Source: Chromatium okenii (GTDB lineage Bacteria; Pseudomonadota; Gammaproteobacteria; Chromatiales; Chromatiaceae). Taken from it: 64,000 nucleotides of DNA. The stretch covers positions 248,001 through 312,000 of the forward strand of contig NZ_PPGH01000018.1 of NCBI RefSeq assembly GCF_002958735.1, given 5' to 3'. This document shows, piece by piece, positions 1 through 9,933 of this stretch. The translations under genes and the position numbers were made by a program. The notes beneath the pieces were generated by a model. It searched no databases and was not told the origin of the DNA. It saw nothing but the letters and a program-made list of their open reading frames with translations. Every line of letters begins with the position of its first letter. The first letter of the stretch is position 1.

Positions 1-2493
1 CGCTTCTAATGCGGGACCAATTGCCACGCGCACTGCAATGACCTGTTCCCAGCATTCACGGTCGAGCAACTCATTAGCAGCAAGCGTAAATAACTTGTCA
101 TACCAAACGGCAGTAAAAATCGTGTCATCGCGTTCGCCGGGAATCTCGCGCCAAATCTCATCAGCGGTAAAACTCAGAATTGGTGCAAGCCAGCGACTCA
201 TTGCTTCAATTAAATGAAACATTGCGGTTTGACACGAGCGCCGAGCGCGGCTATCGGTCGGCGTGGTGTATTGACGATCTTTAATCACATCGAGATAAAA
301 ACCGCCGAGATCAACCACGCAAAACTGCTGCACTTTTTGCACAACTAAATGGAATTGATATTCCTGATAAGCAGCAATGATTTCAATTTGCAATTGCGCG
401 GCGCGATCCACGACCCAGCGATCTAGCGCCAGCATATCTTCTGGTGCAACGACATGAATTGCGGGATCAAAACCATTGAGATTGGCGAGTAGAAAACGAG
501 CAGTATTGCGCAAACGGCGATACGCATCCGCAGTGCGATTTAAAATCTCATCGCTAACGGTCATTTCAGTGCGGTAATCAGTTGCGGCAACCCATAAACG
601 AATGATGTCTGCGCCCAGCGTTTTCATTACCGTTTGCGGACTGACGACATTGCCCTTGGATTTGGACATCTTTTCGCCTTTCGCATCGACAGTAAAACCA
701 TGGGTTAATACCTGTCGATAGGGAGCGCAACCGTGAATAGCGACTGAAGTCATTAACGATGATTGAAACCAGCCGCGATGTTGATCAGAACCTTCTAAAT
801 AAAGATCGGCTGGTGAATGCAAACCTTCGCGTTGTTCTAATACGCAGGCGTGAGTGACACCAGAATCAAACCAGACATCTAGCGTATCGGTAATTTTGGC
901 GTAATGTGCGCCTTCTTCATCGCCCAGTAAATCACGCGGATGTAATTCAAACCAGGCTTCAATCCCGTGTTTTTCTACTCGTTTGGCCACCAGTTCCAAT
1001 AATTCAGCGGTGCGCGGATGCCATTCTCCAGTTGCTTTATGAATGAATAGCGGAATCGGCACGCCCCAAGTGCGCTGGCGCGAAATACACCAATCCGGGC
1101 GACCGCGCACCATGCCTTCAATGCGGCTTTGTCCCCATTCCGGCAGCCAATTGACTTTGTCGATTTCATTCAATGCGGTGTCGCGCAATCCGGCTTTATT
1201 CATGCTAATAAACCATTGCGGCGTAGCGCGAAAAATAATCGGCGTTTTATGCCGCCAGCAATGCGGATAACTATGCGTGAAGCGTGTTTCCAATAATAAT
1301 GCGCCATGCGCTTTTAATACTTCAACGACGTGCGCATTGGCTTGAAAAACATTTTCACCCGCAAATAACGGTGTATTCGGTAAAAAGCGCCCATCGCCGC
1401 CTACTGGATTATTGACCGCCAGCCCGTAACGCAGCCCGACGAGGTAATCCTCCAAACCGTGACCGGGTGCGGTATGGACTGCGCCCGTGCCCGCTTCCAA
1501 CGTGACATGTTCGCCGACGATGATCGGTACTTCGCGGTCATAAAACGGATGTTTGAGCTGCAACCCTTCAAATGCGATGCCGCGCCCGTCGCCAACCACG
1601 CGATACTCAGAAATATCCCAGCGATCCATCGCGTCTTTCAGCAAGCCTTCCGCGACGATCAACCGCTCTTTGCCGTGAGCAGTCATCGCCTCCACAATTA
1701 CATAATCCAGCTCGGCATTGAACGCAACTGCTTGATTTGCGGGCAATGTCCACGGCGTAGTCGTCCAAATCACCACTGACATCGCGCCTGCGCCGCAACC
1801 GTTTGGGCTGGTGTTGGCGCAGGCAGCAAACGCGGTCGGATCGACCACCGGAAAGCGCACATCAATCGCAAGTGATTGTTTATCGGCATATTCCACTTCC
1901 GCTTCTGCCAGCGCCGAGCCGCAATCAATGCACCAATGCACCGGCTTCTCGCCTTTCTGCACATGCCCGTTGGCAATGATTTGACCGAGCGCACGAATAA
2001 TGCCCGCTTCAAAAGCGTAGTCCATTGTCAAATAAGGTTTTTCCCAGTCGCCGAATACGCCGAGACGTTGGAAATCGCGGCGTTGTCCATCGACCTGTTT
2101 GGCGGCGTATTCACGGCAAGCCACGCGGAATTCAGCGGCAGTGATTTTGTGCCCGGGTTTGCCCTTTTTCTTTTCAACCTGCAATTCAATGGGCAGCCCG
2201 TGACAATCCCAACCCGGGATATAAGGCGCATCCATTCCATCCAATGTATGCGATTTAATAATAATATCTTTTAATACCTTATTCACTGCGTGACCGATGT
2301 GAATATCGCCATTCGCATAGGGCGGTCCATCGTGAAGAATGAATTGCGGTGCACCAGCGCGAGCAGCGCGAATACGGGAATAAACATCTAGCGATTCCCA
2401 GCGTTTCAGCATTTCCGGTTCGCGCTGGGCGAGATTCGCTTTCATGGCAAAACCGGTGTTGGGAAGATTTAACGTGTGTTTATAGTCAGTCAT
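1..2493 (-). CDS. ileS: Isoleucyl-tRNA synthetase (C-terminus beyond window)
   Basis: Class I aminoacyl-tRNA synthetase that charges tRNA-Ile and edits misactivated valine in the cytoplasm. The gene starts at 2493 and runs off the left edge, so about 831 codons are visible of the roughly 940 usual for the family; the missing part would hold the C-terminal zinc-binding region. Seen directly: the HIGH-type motif in the context [13 protein letters not shown] near residue 60 (about 2,300), the editing-domain motif [10 protein letters not shown] (about 1,750), and [12 protein letters not shown] (about 650-680). The frame is open throughout the visible part. In many gammaproteobacteria ileS follows ribF next to rpsT/murJ; here rpsT and murJ lie about 5 kb away, so that cluster is rearranged. 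Identification is firm. Confidence 0.96.
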   Translation of the reverse strand, partial: MTDYKHTLNLPNTGFAMKANLAQREPEMLKRWESLDVYSRIRAARAGAPQFILHDGPPYANGDIHIGHAVNKVLKDIIIKSHTLDGMDAPYIPGWDCHGLPIELQVEKKKGKPGHKITAAEFRVACREYAAKQVDGQRRDFQRLGVFGDWEKPYLTMDYAFEAGIIRALGQIIANGHVQKGEKPVHWCIDCGSALAEAEVEYADKQSLAIDVRFPVVDPTAFAACANTSPNGCGAGAMSVVIWTTTPWTLPANQAVAFNAELDYVIVEAMTAHGKERLIVAEGLLKDAMDRWDISEYRVVGDGRGIAFEGLQLKHPFYDREVPIIVGEHVTLEAGTGAVHTAPGHGLEDYLVGLRYGLAVNNPVGGDGRFLPNTPLFAGENVFQANAHVVEVLKAHGALLLETRFTHSYPHCWRHKTPIIFRATPQWFISMNKAGLRDTALNEIDKVNWLPEWGQSRIEGMVRGRPDWCISRQRTWGVPIPLFIHKATGEWHPRTAELLELVAKRVEKHGIEAWFELHPRDLLGDEEGAHYAKITDTLDVWFDSGVTHACVLEQREGLHSPADLYLEGSDQHRGWFQSSLMTSVAIHGCAPYRQVLTHGFTVDAKGEKMSKSKGNVVSPQTVMKTLGADIIRLWVAATDYRTEMTVSDEILNRTADAYRRLRNTARFLLANLNGFDPAIHVVAPEDMLALDRWVVDRAAQLQIEIIAAYQEYQFHLVVQKVQQFCVVDLGGFYLDVIKDRQYTTPTDSRARRSCQTAMFHLIEAMSRWLAPILSFTADEIWREIPGERDDTIFTAVWYDKLFTLAANELLDRECWEQVIAVRVAIGPALEA

Positions 2494-2522
2494 GCGTGTA
2501 CTCTTTAATTAAAAGCGGGAAT

Positions 2523-3575
2523 TTACAGCGGATATTTTGCGGCAGCGCCGGGGATTTCGCGTACTAAACGCGGTACTAAATAGCCCGGCAACTGGGCGCG
2601 TAATTGATTCAGCAATTCAAGCGCAGCGACATCGCTGATTTGAAAATGCGCTGCGCCAGCAACCGGATCAAGTTGATGCAGATAATACGGCAATACGCCG
2701 CAGTCAAATAGTCGTTCACTTAACTGCGCCAGCGTCGCACTATCGTCATTCACGCCGCGCAGTAATACACTTTGATTCAATAAGGTGATGCCTGCTGCGC
2801 GTAATTGTTGTAATGCCGTTGCTTGATCGTGCCCCAATTCCTGAGCGTGATTAACATGAATCACGATGATTGGTGTCAAGCGCGATTGTGCCAATAATGT
2901 ACACAATTGCGGTGTGATCCGAGTCGGAATTAACGTGGGCATTCGCGTATGAATACGCACACGGCGCAGATGACCGATGTTATTGAATTGCGCCAGTAAT
3001 GTTGTCAATTGCGCATCGTCGAGCAGCAGCGGATCGCCACCGCTTAAAATCACTTCCGTTAATGATGAATCTTCGGCAATTTGCGCAATTGCATTGTCGT
3101 GATGACGAGTAGAAATACCGAGCGCAGCGGGTTGTAAATGGCGGCGAAAACAATAGCGACAATGTAATGCACAGGCAGTGGTCGTCATCAATAACACACG
3201 CCCAGCGTATTTGCGCAATAACCCCGGTGCATATACGGCAGCGGCGTCATTCACTGGATCATTGATATAACCGGAAACTTGCGCCTGTTCAATACGCAAC
3301 GGCAGCACTTGCCGCAGCAGCGGATCATGCGGATTGCCCGGCTGCATCAGCGCGACAAAGCTACGTGGAACCAATAGCCGAAATGAATTGGATTCTGGAT
3401 CAAGATCAGGAATGTCGGCGGGATCAAGTCCGAGCGCAGCGAGCAATTCGGTCACGTCCGTCAACGCGCTGCCCAGCATCTGTTGCCAACTGGCGGGGGC
3501 GGGTTCGGTCTGACAGGCGATCAGGCTTCGCGTTACCATTGGACGATTTCGCGTCATAAACAATGAGGATGGCAT
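2523..3575 (-). CDS. epmB: EF-P (R)-beta-lysine synthase, lysine 2,3-aminomutase EpmB
   Basis: Radical SAM, PLP-dependent aminomutase that converts alpha-lysine to (R)-beta-lysine, the donor used by EpmA to modify EF-P. The iron-sulfur motif CALHCRYC (CxxxCxxC) followed by FRRHL is visible near residues 135-145, and the segments SGGDPLL and [13 protein letters not shown] are typical of the family. The frame can open at 3575, but alignment from memory with E. coli EpmB favours internal ATGs at 3557 or 3539; none has a clear Shine-Dalgarno sequence. If 3575 is used, its start codon overlaps that of efp (CATG at 3573-3576, opposite strands). The gene is divergent from efp-epmA, so the full EF-P beta-lysylation module is gathered here. 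Confidence 0.94.
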   Translation of the reverse strand: MPSSLFMTRNRPMVTRSLIACQTEPAPASWQQMLGSALTDVTELLAALGLDPADIPDLDPESNSFRLLVPRSFVALMQPGNPHDPLLRQVLPLRIEQAQVSGYINDPVNDAAAVYAPGLLRKYAGRVLLMTTTACALHCRYCFRRHLQPAALGISTRHHDNAIAQIAEDSSLTEVILSGGDPLLLDDAQLTTLLAQFNNIGHLRRVRIHTRMPTLIPTRITPQLCTLLAQSRLTPIIVIHVNHAQELGHDQATALQQLRAAGITLLNQSVLLRGVNDDSATLAQLSERLFDCGVLPYYLHQLDPVAGAAHFQISDVAALELLNQLRAQLPGYLVPRLVREIPGAAAKYPL

Positions 3576-4143
3576 GGCTGTTTACAGTACCAGTGAATTC
3601 AAGGGCGGACTCAAGATCATGTTGGATGGCGATCCGTACAACATCGTTGAGAACGAGTTTGTGAAACCCGGCAAGGGTCAGGCGTTTAATCGGGTGCGCG
3701 TGCGCAACCTGAAAACCGGGCGCACCGTGGAAAAGACGTTCAAATCCGGCGATACCGTAGAGGCAGCGGACGTACATGATACGGACATGCAATATCTCTA
3801 CAACGACGGCGAAGAATGGCACTTCATGGACCCGGAGAGTTTCGAGCAGATGACCGCCAACGCGCCAGCGGTCGGCGATGCGGTAAAGTGGATTAAAGAC
3901 AATGACATGTGTCGCGTGACGCTGTGGAATGGCGTTCCGTTGGCGGTTGATCCACCGAATTTCGTGGTGCTGAAGATTGTCGAAACCGATCCGGGTTTGA
4001 AGGGCGACACTTCTGGCGGTGGCGGCAAACCGGCAACTTTAGAAACTGGCGCAGTAGTGCGCGTGCCGCTGTTTGTGCAGACCGACGAGCTGGTCAAAGT
4101 TGACACGCGCACCGGCGAATATGTTTCCCGCGTTAAGGAATAA
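3574..4143 (+). CDS. efp: Translation elongation factor P
   Basis: Ribosome-binding factor that relieves stalling at polyproline stretches. It is 189 aa, the normal bacterial length, with the KOW-like N-terminal domain and two OB domains. The modified lysine is present: K34 in the motif [10 protein letters not shown], the class modified by beta-lysylation via EpmA/EpmB. GAGGAT sits 7 bases upstream of the ATG and supports the start. The stop codon is followed with no gap by the ATG of epmA, so factor and modifying enzyme are co-transcribed. The promoter must lie within or overlap the 5' end of the divergent epmB gene, because almost no intergenic DNA exists. Confidence 0.97.
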   Translation: MAVYSTSEFKGGLKIMLDGDPYNIVENEFVKPGKGQAFNRVRVRNLKTGRTVEKTFKSGDTVEAADVHDTDMQYLYNDGEEWHFMDPESFEQMTANAPAVGDAVKWIKDNDMCRVTLWNGVPLAVDPPNFVVLKIVETDPGLKGDTSGGGGKPATLETGAVVRVPLFVQTDELVKVDTRTGEYVSRVKE

Positions 4144-5124
4144 ATGACTGCAACTGCAATCACCGCTGATTGGCAACCCAGCGCCTCGCTCGCCAATCTC
4201 CGCGCTCGCGCCGCGCTGCTTGCCACACTGCGCGGTTTTTTCGCTGAAGTTGGCGTGTTGGAAGTAGAAACGCCGCTGCTGTCATCGGCCGCTGTCACCG
4301 ATCCGGCGCTGGCAAGTTTTGCCGTGCATCGCGCCAGCGGCGAGCACTGCGGTTATCTGCACACGTCACCGGAATTTCCGATGAAACGGCTGCTGGCAGC
4401 GGGCAGCGGCGCGATCTATCAGATTTGCAAAGTGTTTCGTGACGACGAACGCGGACGGCGGCATCACCCTGAATTCAGTTTGCTGGAGTGGTATCGCCCC
4501 GGCTGGGATTATCAGCAATTGATGGACGAAGTCGCCGCAGTGGTGCGGCTGGCGCTGGCGCAACCCGCGCTGCCGGTCGAAAAAATCAGTTACCGCGAGT
4601 TATTCCGCGAGCGGTTGCAGCTCGACCCGTGGACGACAACCGTTGCCGAATTGCGGACAACGGCGCTGGCGGCGGGAATTGCCGATGCAGCGCAGATGGA
4701 TTTGAACCGCGACGGCTGGCTGGATTTGCTGTTAACGCATTGTTTAGAAGCAGATTTAGGTCAAAACGTCATGACCTTTATTTATGATTATCCGCCGAGT
4801 CAAGCAGCGCTGGCGCGGCTGCATCTCGGCACATTTCCGGTCGCCGAGCGATTTGAGTTGTATCTGCAAGGCGTTGAATTAGCGAATGGTTTTACTGAAC
4901 TCGGCGACGCAGTGGAACAACGCGCTCGGTTTGCAGCGGATTTAGCCGAGCGCCAAGCGCAGCACTTACCGCTGCCGCCAGTTGATGAACATTTCCTCGC
5001 CGCACTCGCTGCCGGTTTGCCGCATTGCGCGGGCGTTGCGCTCGGTTTAGATCGGCTGCTGATGCTCGCCACCGACGCGGCACACATTGACGCCGTACTT
5101 GCTTTTCCCATCGAACGGGCGTGA
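4144..5124 (+). CDS. epmA: EF-P--(R)-beta-lysine ligase EpmA (GenX/PoxA)
   Basis: Paralogue of the class II lysyl-tRNA synthetase catalytic core that attaches (R)-beta-lysine to K34 of EF-P. It is 326 aa and lacks the anticodon-binding domain, as expected for EpmA. Motif 2 (FRDDERGRRHHPEFSLLEWY, residues about 98-117) and motif 3 (GVALGLDRLLML, near residue 300) are clear. It begins directly after the efp stop codon (TAAATG). EpmC, the hydroxylase that finishes the modification in E. coli, is not in the window. Confidence 0.95.
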   Translation: MTATAITADWQPSASLANLRARAALLATLRGFFAEVGVLEVETPLLSSAAVTDPALASFAVHRASGEHCGYLHTSPEFPMKRLLAAGSGAIYQICKVFRDDERGRRHHPEFSLLEWYRPGWDYQQLMDEVAAVVRLALAQPALPVEKISYRELFRERLQLDPWTTTVAELRTTALAAGIADAAQMDLNRDGWLDLLLTHCLEADLGQNVMTFIYDYPPSQAALARLHLGTFPVAERFELYLQGVELANGFTELGDAVEQRARFAADLAERQAQHLPLPPVDEHFLAALAAGLPHCAGVALGLDRLLMLATDAAHIDAVLAFPIERA

Positions 5125-5149
5125 TGCCTGCCAACTGACCACTTAAAAC

Positions 5150-6079
5150 ATGCCTGCACTCGCTGTTGCTCAACTCACCAAAACGTACAAAACTGGCTTT
5201 CAGGCGCTGAAAGGAATTGATCTCAGCGTGGAAGAAGGTGATTTTTTCGCGCTGCTCGGTCCGAACGGTGCGGGCAAATCAACGTTCATCGGCATCATCG
5301 CTTCGCTCGTCAACAAGACTGCGGGACAAGTCACGGTGTTCGGTCACGATCTCGACCGCGATCCCGAAAGCGTCAAATCCTGCATCGGTCTCGTGCCGCA
5401 AGAGTTTAATTTCAATCTCTTTTTGCCGGTGGTTGAGGTAGTGCTGAATCAAGCTGGCTATTACGGCATTCCTCGCCGCGAGGCCAAAATTCGCGCCGAG
5501 CGGTCGCTGCGCCAATTGGATTTGTGGGATCGCCGCGATAGTGAAATGCGCACACTTTCCGGCGGTTTGAAACGACGTTTAATGATTGCGCGGGCGCTGG
5601 TGCATCAACCGCGTTTATTGATTCTCGACGAACCAACTGCGGGCGTGGATATTGAAATTCGCCGTTCCATGTGGACTTTTTTGCGCGAATTAAATGCGGA
5701 AGGAACCACAATTATTTTGACCACGCATTATTTAGAAGAAGCAGAAAGTTTGTGCCGCAATGTGGCAATTATTAATCAAGGGCAAATCGCCGAACGCAGC
5801 AGCGTCACCGATTTATTGAATACGCTGCACACCGAAACCTTCGTGCTTAATTTACGCGGGCGCGTGTCGGAATTGCCGGAATTGGGCGGATTTGTCTTGC
5901 AGCAATTAGATGATTGCACGTTAGAAGTGGAAATGAACCGCGAGCACACCATTAACGGGTTATTTGATGCCTTATCGCGCAACGGCATTGAAGTCATTAG
6001 CTTGCGCAATAAACAAAACCGTTTAGAACGACTGTTTTTAGAATTGGTTGATCGGCGCGGTGCGGGATTAAACGAATGA
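5150..6079 (+). CDS. ABC-2 type exporter, ATP-binding subunit (YadG-like)
   Basis: Cytoplasmic ATPase of an ABC exporter, 309 aa. Walker A (GPNGAGKST, about residue 38), the ABC signature (LSGGLKRRLMIARAL, about residue 140) and Walker B (LLILDEPTAGVD, about residue 160) are all present, followed by the H-loop (TTHYLEEAE). The C-terminal 80 residues are the extra domain seen in drug- and polysaccharide-type ABC-2 exporters. Its last four bases overlap the start of the permease gene (ATGA at 6076-6079), so the two are translationally coupled. The substrate cannot be read from the sequence; the closest family in memory is YadG/YadH. Confidence 0.9.
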   Translation: MPALAVAQLTKTYKTGFQALKGIDLSVEEGDFFALLGPNGAGKSTFIGIIASLVNKTAGQVTVFGHDLDRDPESVKSCIGLVPQEFNFNLFLPVVEVVLNQAGYYGIPRREAKIRAERSLRQLDLWDRRDSEMRTLSGGLKRRLMIARALVHQPRLLILDEPTAGVDIEIRRSMWTFLRELNAEGTTIILTTHYLEEAESLCRNVAIINQGQIAERSSVTDLLNTLHTETFVLNLRGRVSELPELGGFVLQQLDDCTLEVEMNREHTINGLFDALSRNGIEVISLRNKQNRLERLFLELVDRRGAGLNE

Positions 6080-6864
6080 ACCATTTAATGAACAACTGGC
6101 AGCGTTATTGGATCACTTTTGCGACCATTTTAACCAAAGAAATTCTGCGCTTTACGCGAATTTGGGTGCAAACCATTCTGCCTTCGGTCGTCACCACCAC
6201 GCTGTATTTCGTGATTTTCGGTCATTTAATTGGTGATCGCATTGGCGATATGAATGGCTTTGCCTATTTAGATTTTATTGTGCCGGGCTTGGTGTTAATG
6301 GGTGTGATTACCAATGCCTATTCCAACGTCGTGTCATCATTTTATAGCAGCAAATTCTCGCGCTATATTGAAGAACTCTTGATTTCACCCGCACCGAATT
6401 GGATTATTTTAGCCGGTTATGTCACTGGCGGAGTGGCGCGGGGATTGGTCGTTGGCGGTTCCGTATTAGCCGTGGCGCTGATATTCACTGATATTCGGAT
6501 TGCACATCCCAGCGTGATGCTCTTGGTGTGCATAATGACTGCAACGCTATTTTCACTCGGCGGTTTTATTAACGCAATCTATGCGAACAGCTTTGATGAT
6601 ATTTCAATCGTGCCGATTTTCGTGCTCACGCCGCTGACGTATTTGGGCGGCGTGTTTTATTCAATTGATTTGCTGGCTCCATTCTGGCAAGCACTCTCGC
6701 TGGCTAATCCAGTATTGTATATGGTGAATGCGTTTCGTTATGGCTTACTGGGCGTGAGCGATATTCCGCTGGGCATTGCTTTTGCGATGATTCTCGGCTT
6801 TATTGTCGTGTTAACAGCAATCAGTTTAAATCTATTGCGGCGTGGAATTGGAATTAAAACCTAA
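6076..6864 (+). CDS. ABC-2 type exporter, permease subunit (YadH-like)
   Basis: Inner-membrane permease of 262 aa with about six hydrophobic segments and an ABC-2 fold; it pairs with the ATPase encoded just upstream. The segments FIVPGLVLMGVI and LTPLTYLGGVFYSIDLL are typical of ABC-2 membrane proteins. The start codon overlaps the ATPase stop by four bases. Substrate unknown. Confidence 0.9.
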   Translation: MNHLMNNWQRYWITFATILTKEILRFTRIWVQTILPSVVTTTLYFVIFGHLIGDRIGDMNGFAYLDFIVPGLVLMGVITNAYSNVVSSFYSSKFSRYIEELLISPAPNWIILAGYVTGGVARGLVVGGSVLAVALIFTDIRIAHPSVMLLVCIMTATLFSLGGFINAIYANSFDDISIVPIFVLTPLTYLGGVFYSIDLLAPFWQALSLANPVLYMVNAFRYGLLGVSDIPLGIAFAMILGFIVVLTAISLNLLRRGIGIKT

Positions 6865-6896
6865 CGGTTTTTAAATAAAAATACGGAAGTGACGAA

Positions 6897-7853
6897 ATGA
6901 ATATATCAGTTGAATCTGACGCACTTTTCGATCCAAACCAACGGGCTGATTTCGTTACTAAAGCAATTTTGCAGAGACAGTTTGCCATTCTGCTTACAAA
7001 TTTAGACGGGGTGCGAGCACTCCAAAACCCTGAATTTCTGCATGATTTTCGCGTTGCCATTCGGCGGTCGCGTTCGGCGCTCACGCAGATTAAAGGTGTT
7101 TTTCCGAATGGCACAGTGGAATTGCAGCGATCCCGTTTAACATGGCTCCAGCAAGTGACCAATCCGCTGCGCGACCTCGATGTTTATCTGCTGCGTTTCG
7201 ATGCTGATTGCCAGCGTCTACCCGTTTCATTACAACCGGCGTTAAAACCACTGCATGATTACCTATTGCACATTCATCAGCACGAACAACAGCAATTGAT
7301 TACTGCGCTTGATTCTAATCGTTTTGCTGAATGGATTCAGGATTGGCGCAGCTTTTTAGAAACACCAGTGCCAGAAAAATCGAGTCTTGTTAATGCGATG
7401 CGCCCAATTAAAAGAATTGCCAATCAACGCATTTGGCGTTTAAATAAACGAGTGCGATGTGCCGGTCGAGCAATTCAAATTGATACGGCAGATGAAGAAC
7501 GTCATGCGCTGCGTAAAGATTGTAAAAAGCTGCGTTATTTAATGGAGTTTTTCCAGCATTTTTATCCTGAACAAGATATTCGTCGCTTAATCAAACAACT
7601 TAAAACGCTGTTGGATTATCTTGGTGATTATCAGGATATTGCTGTTCAGGTTCGGTATTTATCCGACTTTGCGCAGCAGATGCGCAATGAAAATTTGGCA
7701 AATACTGCAACGCTGCTGGCGATGGGAGCACTGATTGGGGTGTTGTTGGAACAGCAGCAAACCATGCGTTACGCTTTTGATGTGGTTTTTGCGGATTATT
7801 TGAATGACGATCATCAGGCATTATTTCGTACACTGTTTGCCGCAACACATTAA
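6897..7853 (+). CDS. CHAD domain protein
   Basis: Protein of 318 aa made almost entirely of a CHAD domain (conserved histidine alpha-helical domain), a fold that binds polyphosphate through rows of basic residues. Typical blocks are visible: HDFRVAIRRSRSAL near residue 50, NPLRDLDVYLLRFD near 90, LRKDCKKLRYLMEFF near 205 and LDYLGDYQDIAVQ near 240. There is no signal peptide and no CYTH (triphosphatase) domain fused to it. GGAAGTGA lies just upstream of the ATG. The gene stands alone between the exporter pair and rpsT; its role in polyphosphate metabolism is inferred from the family only. Confidence 0.88.
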   Translation: MNISVESDALFDPNQRADFVTKAILQRQFAILLTNLDGVRALQNPEFLHDFRVAIRRSRSALTQIKGVFPNGTVELQRSRLTWLQQVTNPLRDLDVYLLRFDADCQRLPVSLQPALKPLHDYLLHIHQHEQQQLITALDSNRFAEWIQDWRSFLETPVPEKSSLVNAMRPIKRIANQRIWRLNKRVRCAGRAIQIDTADEERHALRKDCKKLRYLMEFFQHFYPEQDIRRLIKQLKTLLDYLGDYQDIAVQVRYLSDFAQQMRNENLANTATLLAMGALIGVLLEQQQTMRYAFDVVFADYLNDDHQALFRTLFAATH

Positions 7854-7910
7854 AATTAAACAGTGGTGAGCACCTTTAGAACTGAAGCGCAATTCATGTT
7901 TGATCGACAT

Positions 7911-7938
7911 AAAAAACCGGCTCTAACGCCGGTTTTTT
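7911..7938. terminator. Bidirectional Rho-independent terminator (CHAD gene / rpsT)
   Basis: A perfect 10-bp stem AAAAAACCGG / CCGGTTTTTT closes a short loop. The A-run on one side and T-run on the other let it serve both convergent genes: the CHAD gene ending at 7853 and rpsT ending at 7942. Confidence 0.85.
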
Positions 7939-7941
7939 GAA

Positions 7942-8205
7942 TTAGGCCATCGCCTTGATATGGGCGTTGAGGCGACTTTTATGACGCGCTGCCTTATTCA
8001 TGTGAATTAACCCTTTACGTGCAGCGCGATCAATACGTGGCACTGCTTCCTGATAGGCTTGTGTGGCGGCGTCCTTATCTTCGGATCGAATCGCTTTAAT
8101 GACTTTTTTAATAAAGGTACGCACGGTGCTGCGTTGTGCGGCATTACGTTGACGGCGAACTTCAGACTGGCGAGCACGTTTACGAGCTTGAGGTGAATTA
8201 GCCAA
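7942..8205 (-). CDS. rpsT: 30S ribosomal protein S20
   Basis: Small basic ribosomal protein of 87 aa that binds 16S rRNA. The sequence begins [12 protein letters not shown] and ends [12 protein letters not shown], as in the family. The start codon is TTG (8205-8203) with GGAGA five bases upstream; no ATG lies at the expected place. E. coli rpsT also starts with UUG, and the weak start is part of its autogenous control, so the same control may apply here. The gene ends at the shared terminator 7911-7938 and is divergent from murJ. Confidence 0.96.
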   Translation of the reverse strand: MANSPQARKRARQSEVRRQRNAAQRSTVRTFIKKVIKAIRSEDKDAATQAYQEAVPRIDRAARKGLIHMNKAARHKSRLNAHIKAMA

Positions 8206-8356
8206 TTGGATCTCCTAAAATCTGGCGGTTGGAATCGGTATTTAATGGCGTTTAAGACCGCGTATCGTCTCTAATTTTACGCGGGTTGTCAATCACTTGA
8301 TCGCGCCAGCCCGCTTATCCACCTTATAATCCGACGCTTTTTAAGGAGCATTCGTT

Positions 8357-9889
8357 GTGCCTTCACTCATCACCTCGTTAACCACCGTTGGCAGCAATAC
8401 GCTGTTATCACGGGTACTCGGTTTCGTGCGCGATTTAGTCATCGCCCGAGTGTTTGGCGCTGATGCTGGCACTGACGCTTTTTTTGTGGCCTTCAAAATT
8501 CCCAATCTCATGCGCCGCCTCTTCGCCGAGGGTGCATTTTCAATGGCATTTGTGCCGGTGCTCAACGAATACCGCGAACAACAGGGGCGCGTCGCACTCA
8601 AAGCGTTCATTGATGACACCACTGGGCTGCTCGGCGCCGCATTGCTGCTCACCACGCTGCTCGGCATTCTTTCCGCGCCGCTGTTGGTGCTGCTGTTTGC
8701 GCCCGGTTTTATCGGCGATCCCGCGCAGCATGAACTCGCAACTGCCTTGTTGCAGATCACTTTTCCGTATTTATTATTCATTTCATTAACCGCCTTAGCG
8801 GGCAGCATTCTCAACACTTACGACCGTTTTGGCGTTCCCGCATTTACGCCCGTGCTGCTCAATCTCAGCTTGATCGGCTGCGCGTTGTGGCTCGCACCGC
8901 ACATGCGCGAACCCGTCAGCGCGTTGGCGTGGGGCGTATTGCTGGCTGGCGTGGCGCAGTTGGCATTGCAAATTCCCTTTCTGCGCCAGCTCCAACTGCT
9001 GCCGCGTCCGCGTTTCAATCGCCACAATCCCGGCGTCCGCCGCGTCCTCAATCTGATGGGGCCGGCATTGTTTGGCGTCTCCATCGCGCAAATCAGCTTG
9101 CTACTCAATACGTTACTGGCATCATTTTTAACCAGCGGCAGCATTTCATGGCTTTATTATTCGGATCGGCTGATGGAATTTCCGCTGGGAATTCTCGCCG
9201 TTACGCTCGGCACGGTGATGTTGCCGCATCTGTCGCAGCGCCATGCCGCCAACGATCCTGAAGCGTTTTCGCACACGCTGGACTGGGCGCTGCGGTGGAT
9301 TGTGCTGCTCGGCGTTCCAGCGGCAGTCGGTTTATTGACGCTGGCTGGGCCGTTGATGGCGACGCTGTTTTATTCCGGCGAATTTGGCGCAGATGATGTG
9401 ACGATGGCGAGCCACAGTTTAATGGCGTATGCGCTTGGTTTAGTTGGATTTATGGCAATTAAAATTCTAGCAACCGGCTATTACGCTCGCCAAGATATGC
9501 AAACGCCAGTGCGGATTGCGGCTCGCGCTTTGCTGATTGGCATGGTGTGTAATCTAGTGTTGATGGTGCCATTCGGTCACGTTGGATTGGCGCTGGGCAC
9601 GACGATTGCGGCGCTGCTCGATGCCGGATTATTACTGCAAGGTTTGATTAAAACGCAGATTTTGCGCCCAGCGGCAGGTTGGCTGGCGTTGCTGCTGCGC
9701 AGCGCCTTGGCCAACGCGATGATGGGCGGATTATTGTTTATTGGTACTGGCGCAATTGCGGATTGGTTGGCGTTCACGGCGAGCGAACGGGTGTGGCAAT
9801 TGCTGCTGTGGATAATAACGGGCGGTGCAGTTTATATCGGCACTTTGCTGGCGCTGGGTGTGCGCCCACAGCATTTGAAAGCGCATTAA
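8357..9889 (+). CDS. murJ: Lipid II flippase MurJ
   Basis: Inner-membrane MOP-superfamily flippase that moves the peptidoglycan precursor lipid II across the membrane. It is 510 aa, the E. coli length, with about 14 hydrophobic segments. The N-terminal block SRVLGFVRDLVIARVFGA and the segment FKIPNLMRRLFAEGAFS are hallmark MurJ sequences. The start is GTG at 8357, with AAGGAG at 8343-8348. It is divergent from rpsT, a neighbourhood common in gammaproteobacteria. Confidence 0.96.
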   Translation: MPSLITSLTTVGSNTLLSRVLGFVRDLVIARVFGADAGTDAFFVAFKIPNLMRRLFAEGAFSMAFVPVLNEYREQQGRVALKAFIDDTTGLLGAALLLTTLLGILSAPLLVLLFAPGFIGDPAQHELATALLQITFPYLLFISLTALAGSILNTYDRFGVPAFTPVLLNLSLIGCALWLAPHMREPVSALAWGVLLAGVAQLALQIPFLRQLQLLPRPRFNRHNPGVRRVLNLMGPALFGVSIAQISLLLNTLLASFLTSGSISWLYYSDRLMEFPLGILAVTLGTVMLPHLSQRHAANDPEAFSHTLDWALRWIVLLGVPAAVGLLTLAGPLMATLFYSGEFGADDVTMASHSLMAYALGLVGFMAIKILATGYYARQDMQTPVRIAARALLIGMVCNLVLMVPFGHVGLALGTTIAALLDAGLLLQGLIKTQILRPAAGWLALLLRSALANAMMGGLLFIGTGAIADWLAFTASERVWQLLLWIITGGAVYIGTLLALGVRPQHLKAH

Positions 9890-9908
9890 CTGCGCATTCA
9901 GTTTTTTT
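9881..9908 (+). terminator. Possible weak terminator after murJ
   Basis: GCGCA (9881-9885) pairs with TGCGC (9891-9895) around a five-base loop, followed a few bases later by a run of seven T (9902-9908). The stem overlaps the murJ stop codon and is short, so this is a modest call. Confidence 0.4.
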
Positions 9909-9933
9909 ATTCGTTATCATCCCGTTTTACGAA

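Noticed and set aside
3798..4298. Long antisense frame across efp and epmA
   Set aside because: It mirrors the codon pattern of the two firmly identified genes and has no ribosome-binding site or family match.
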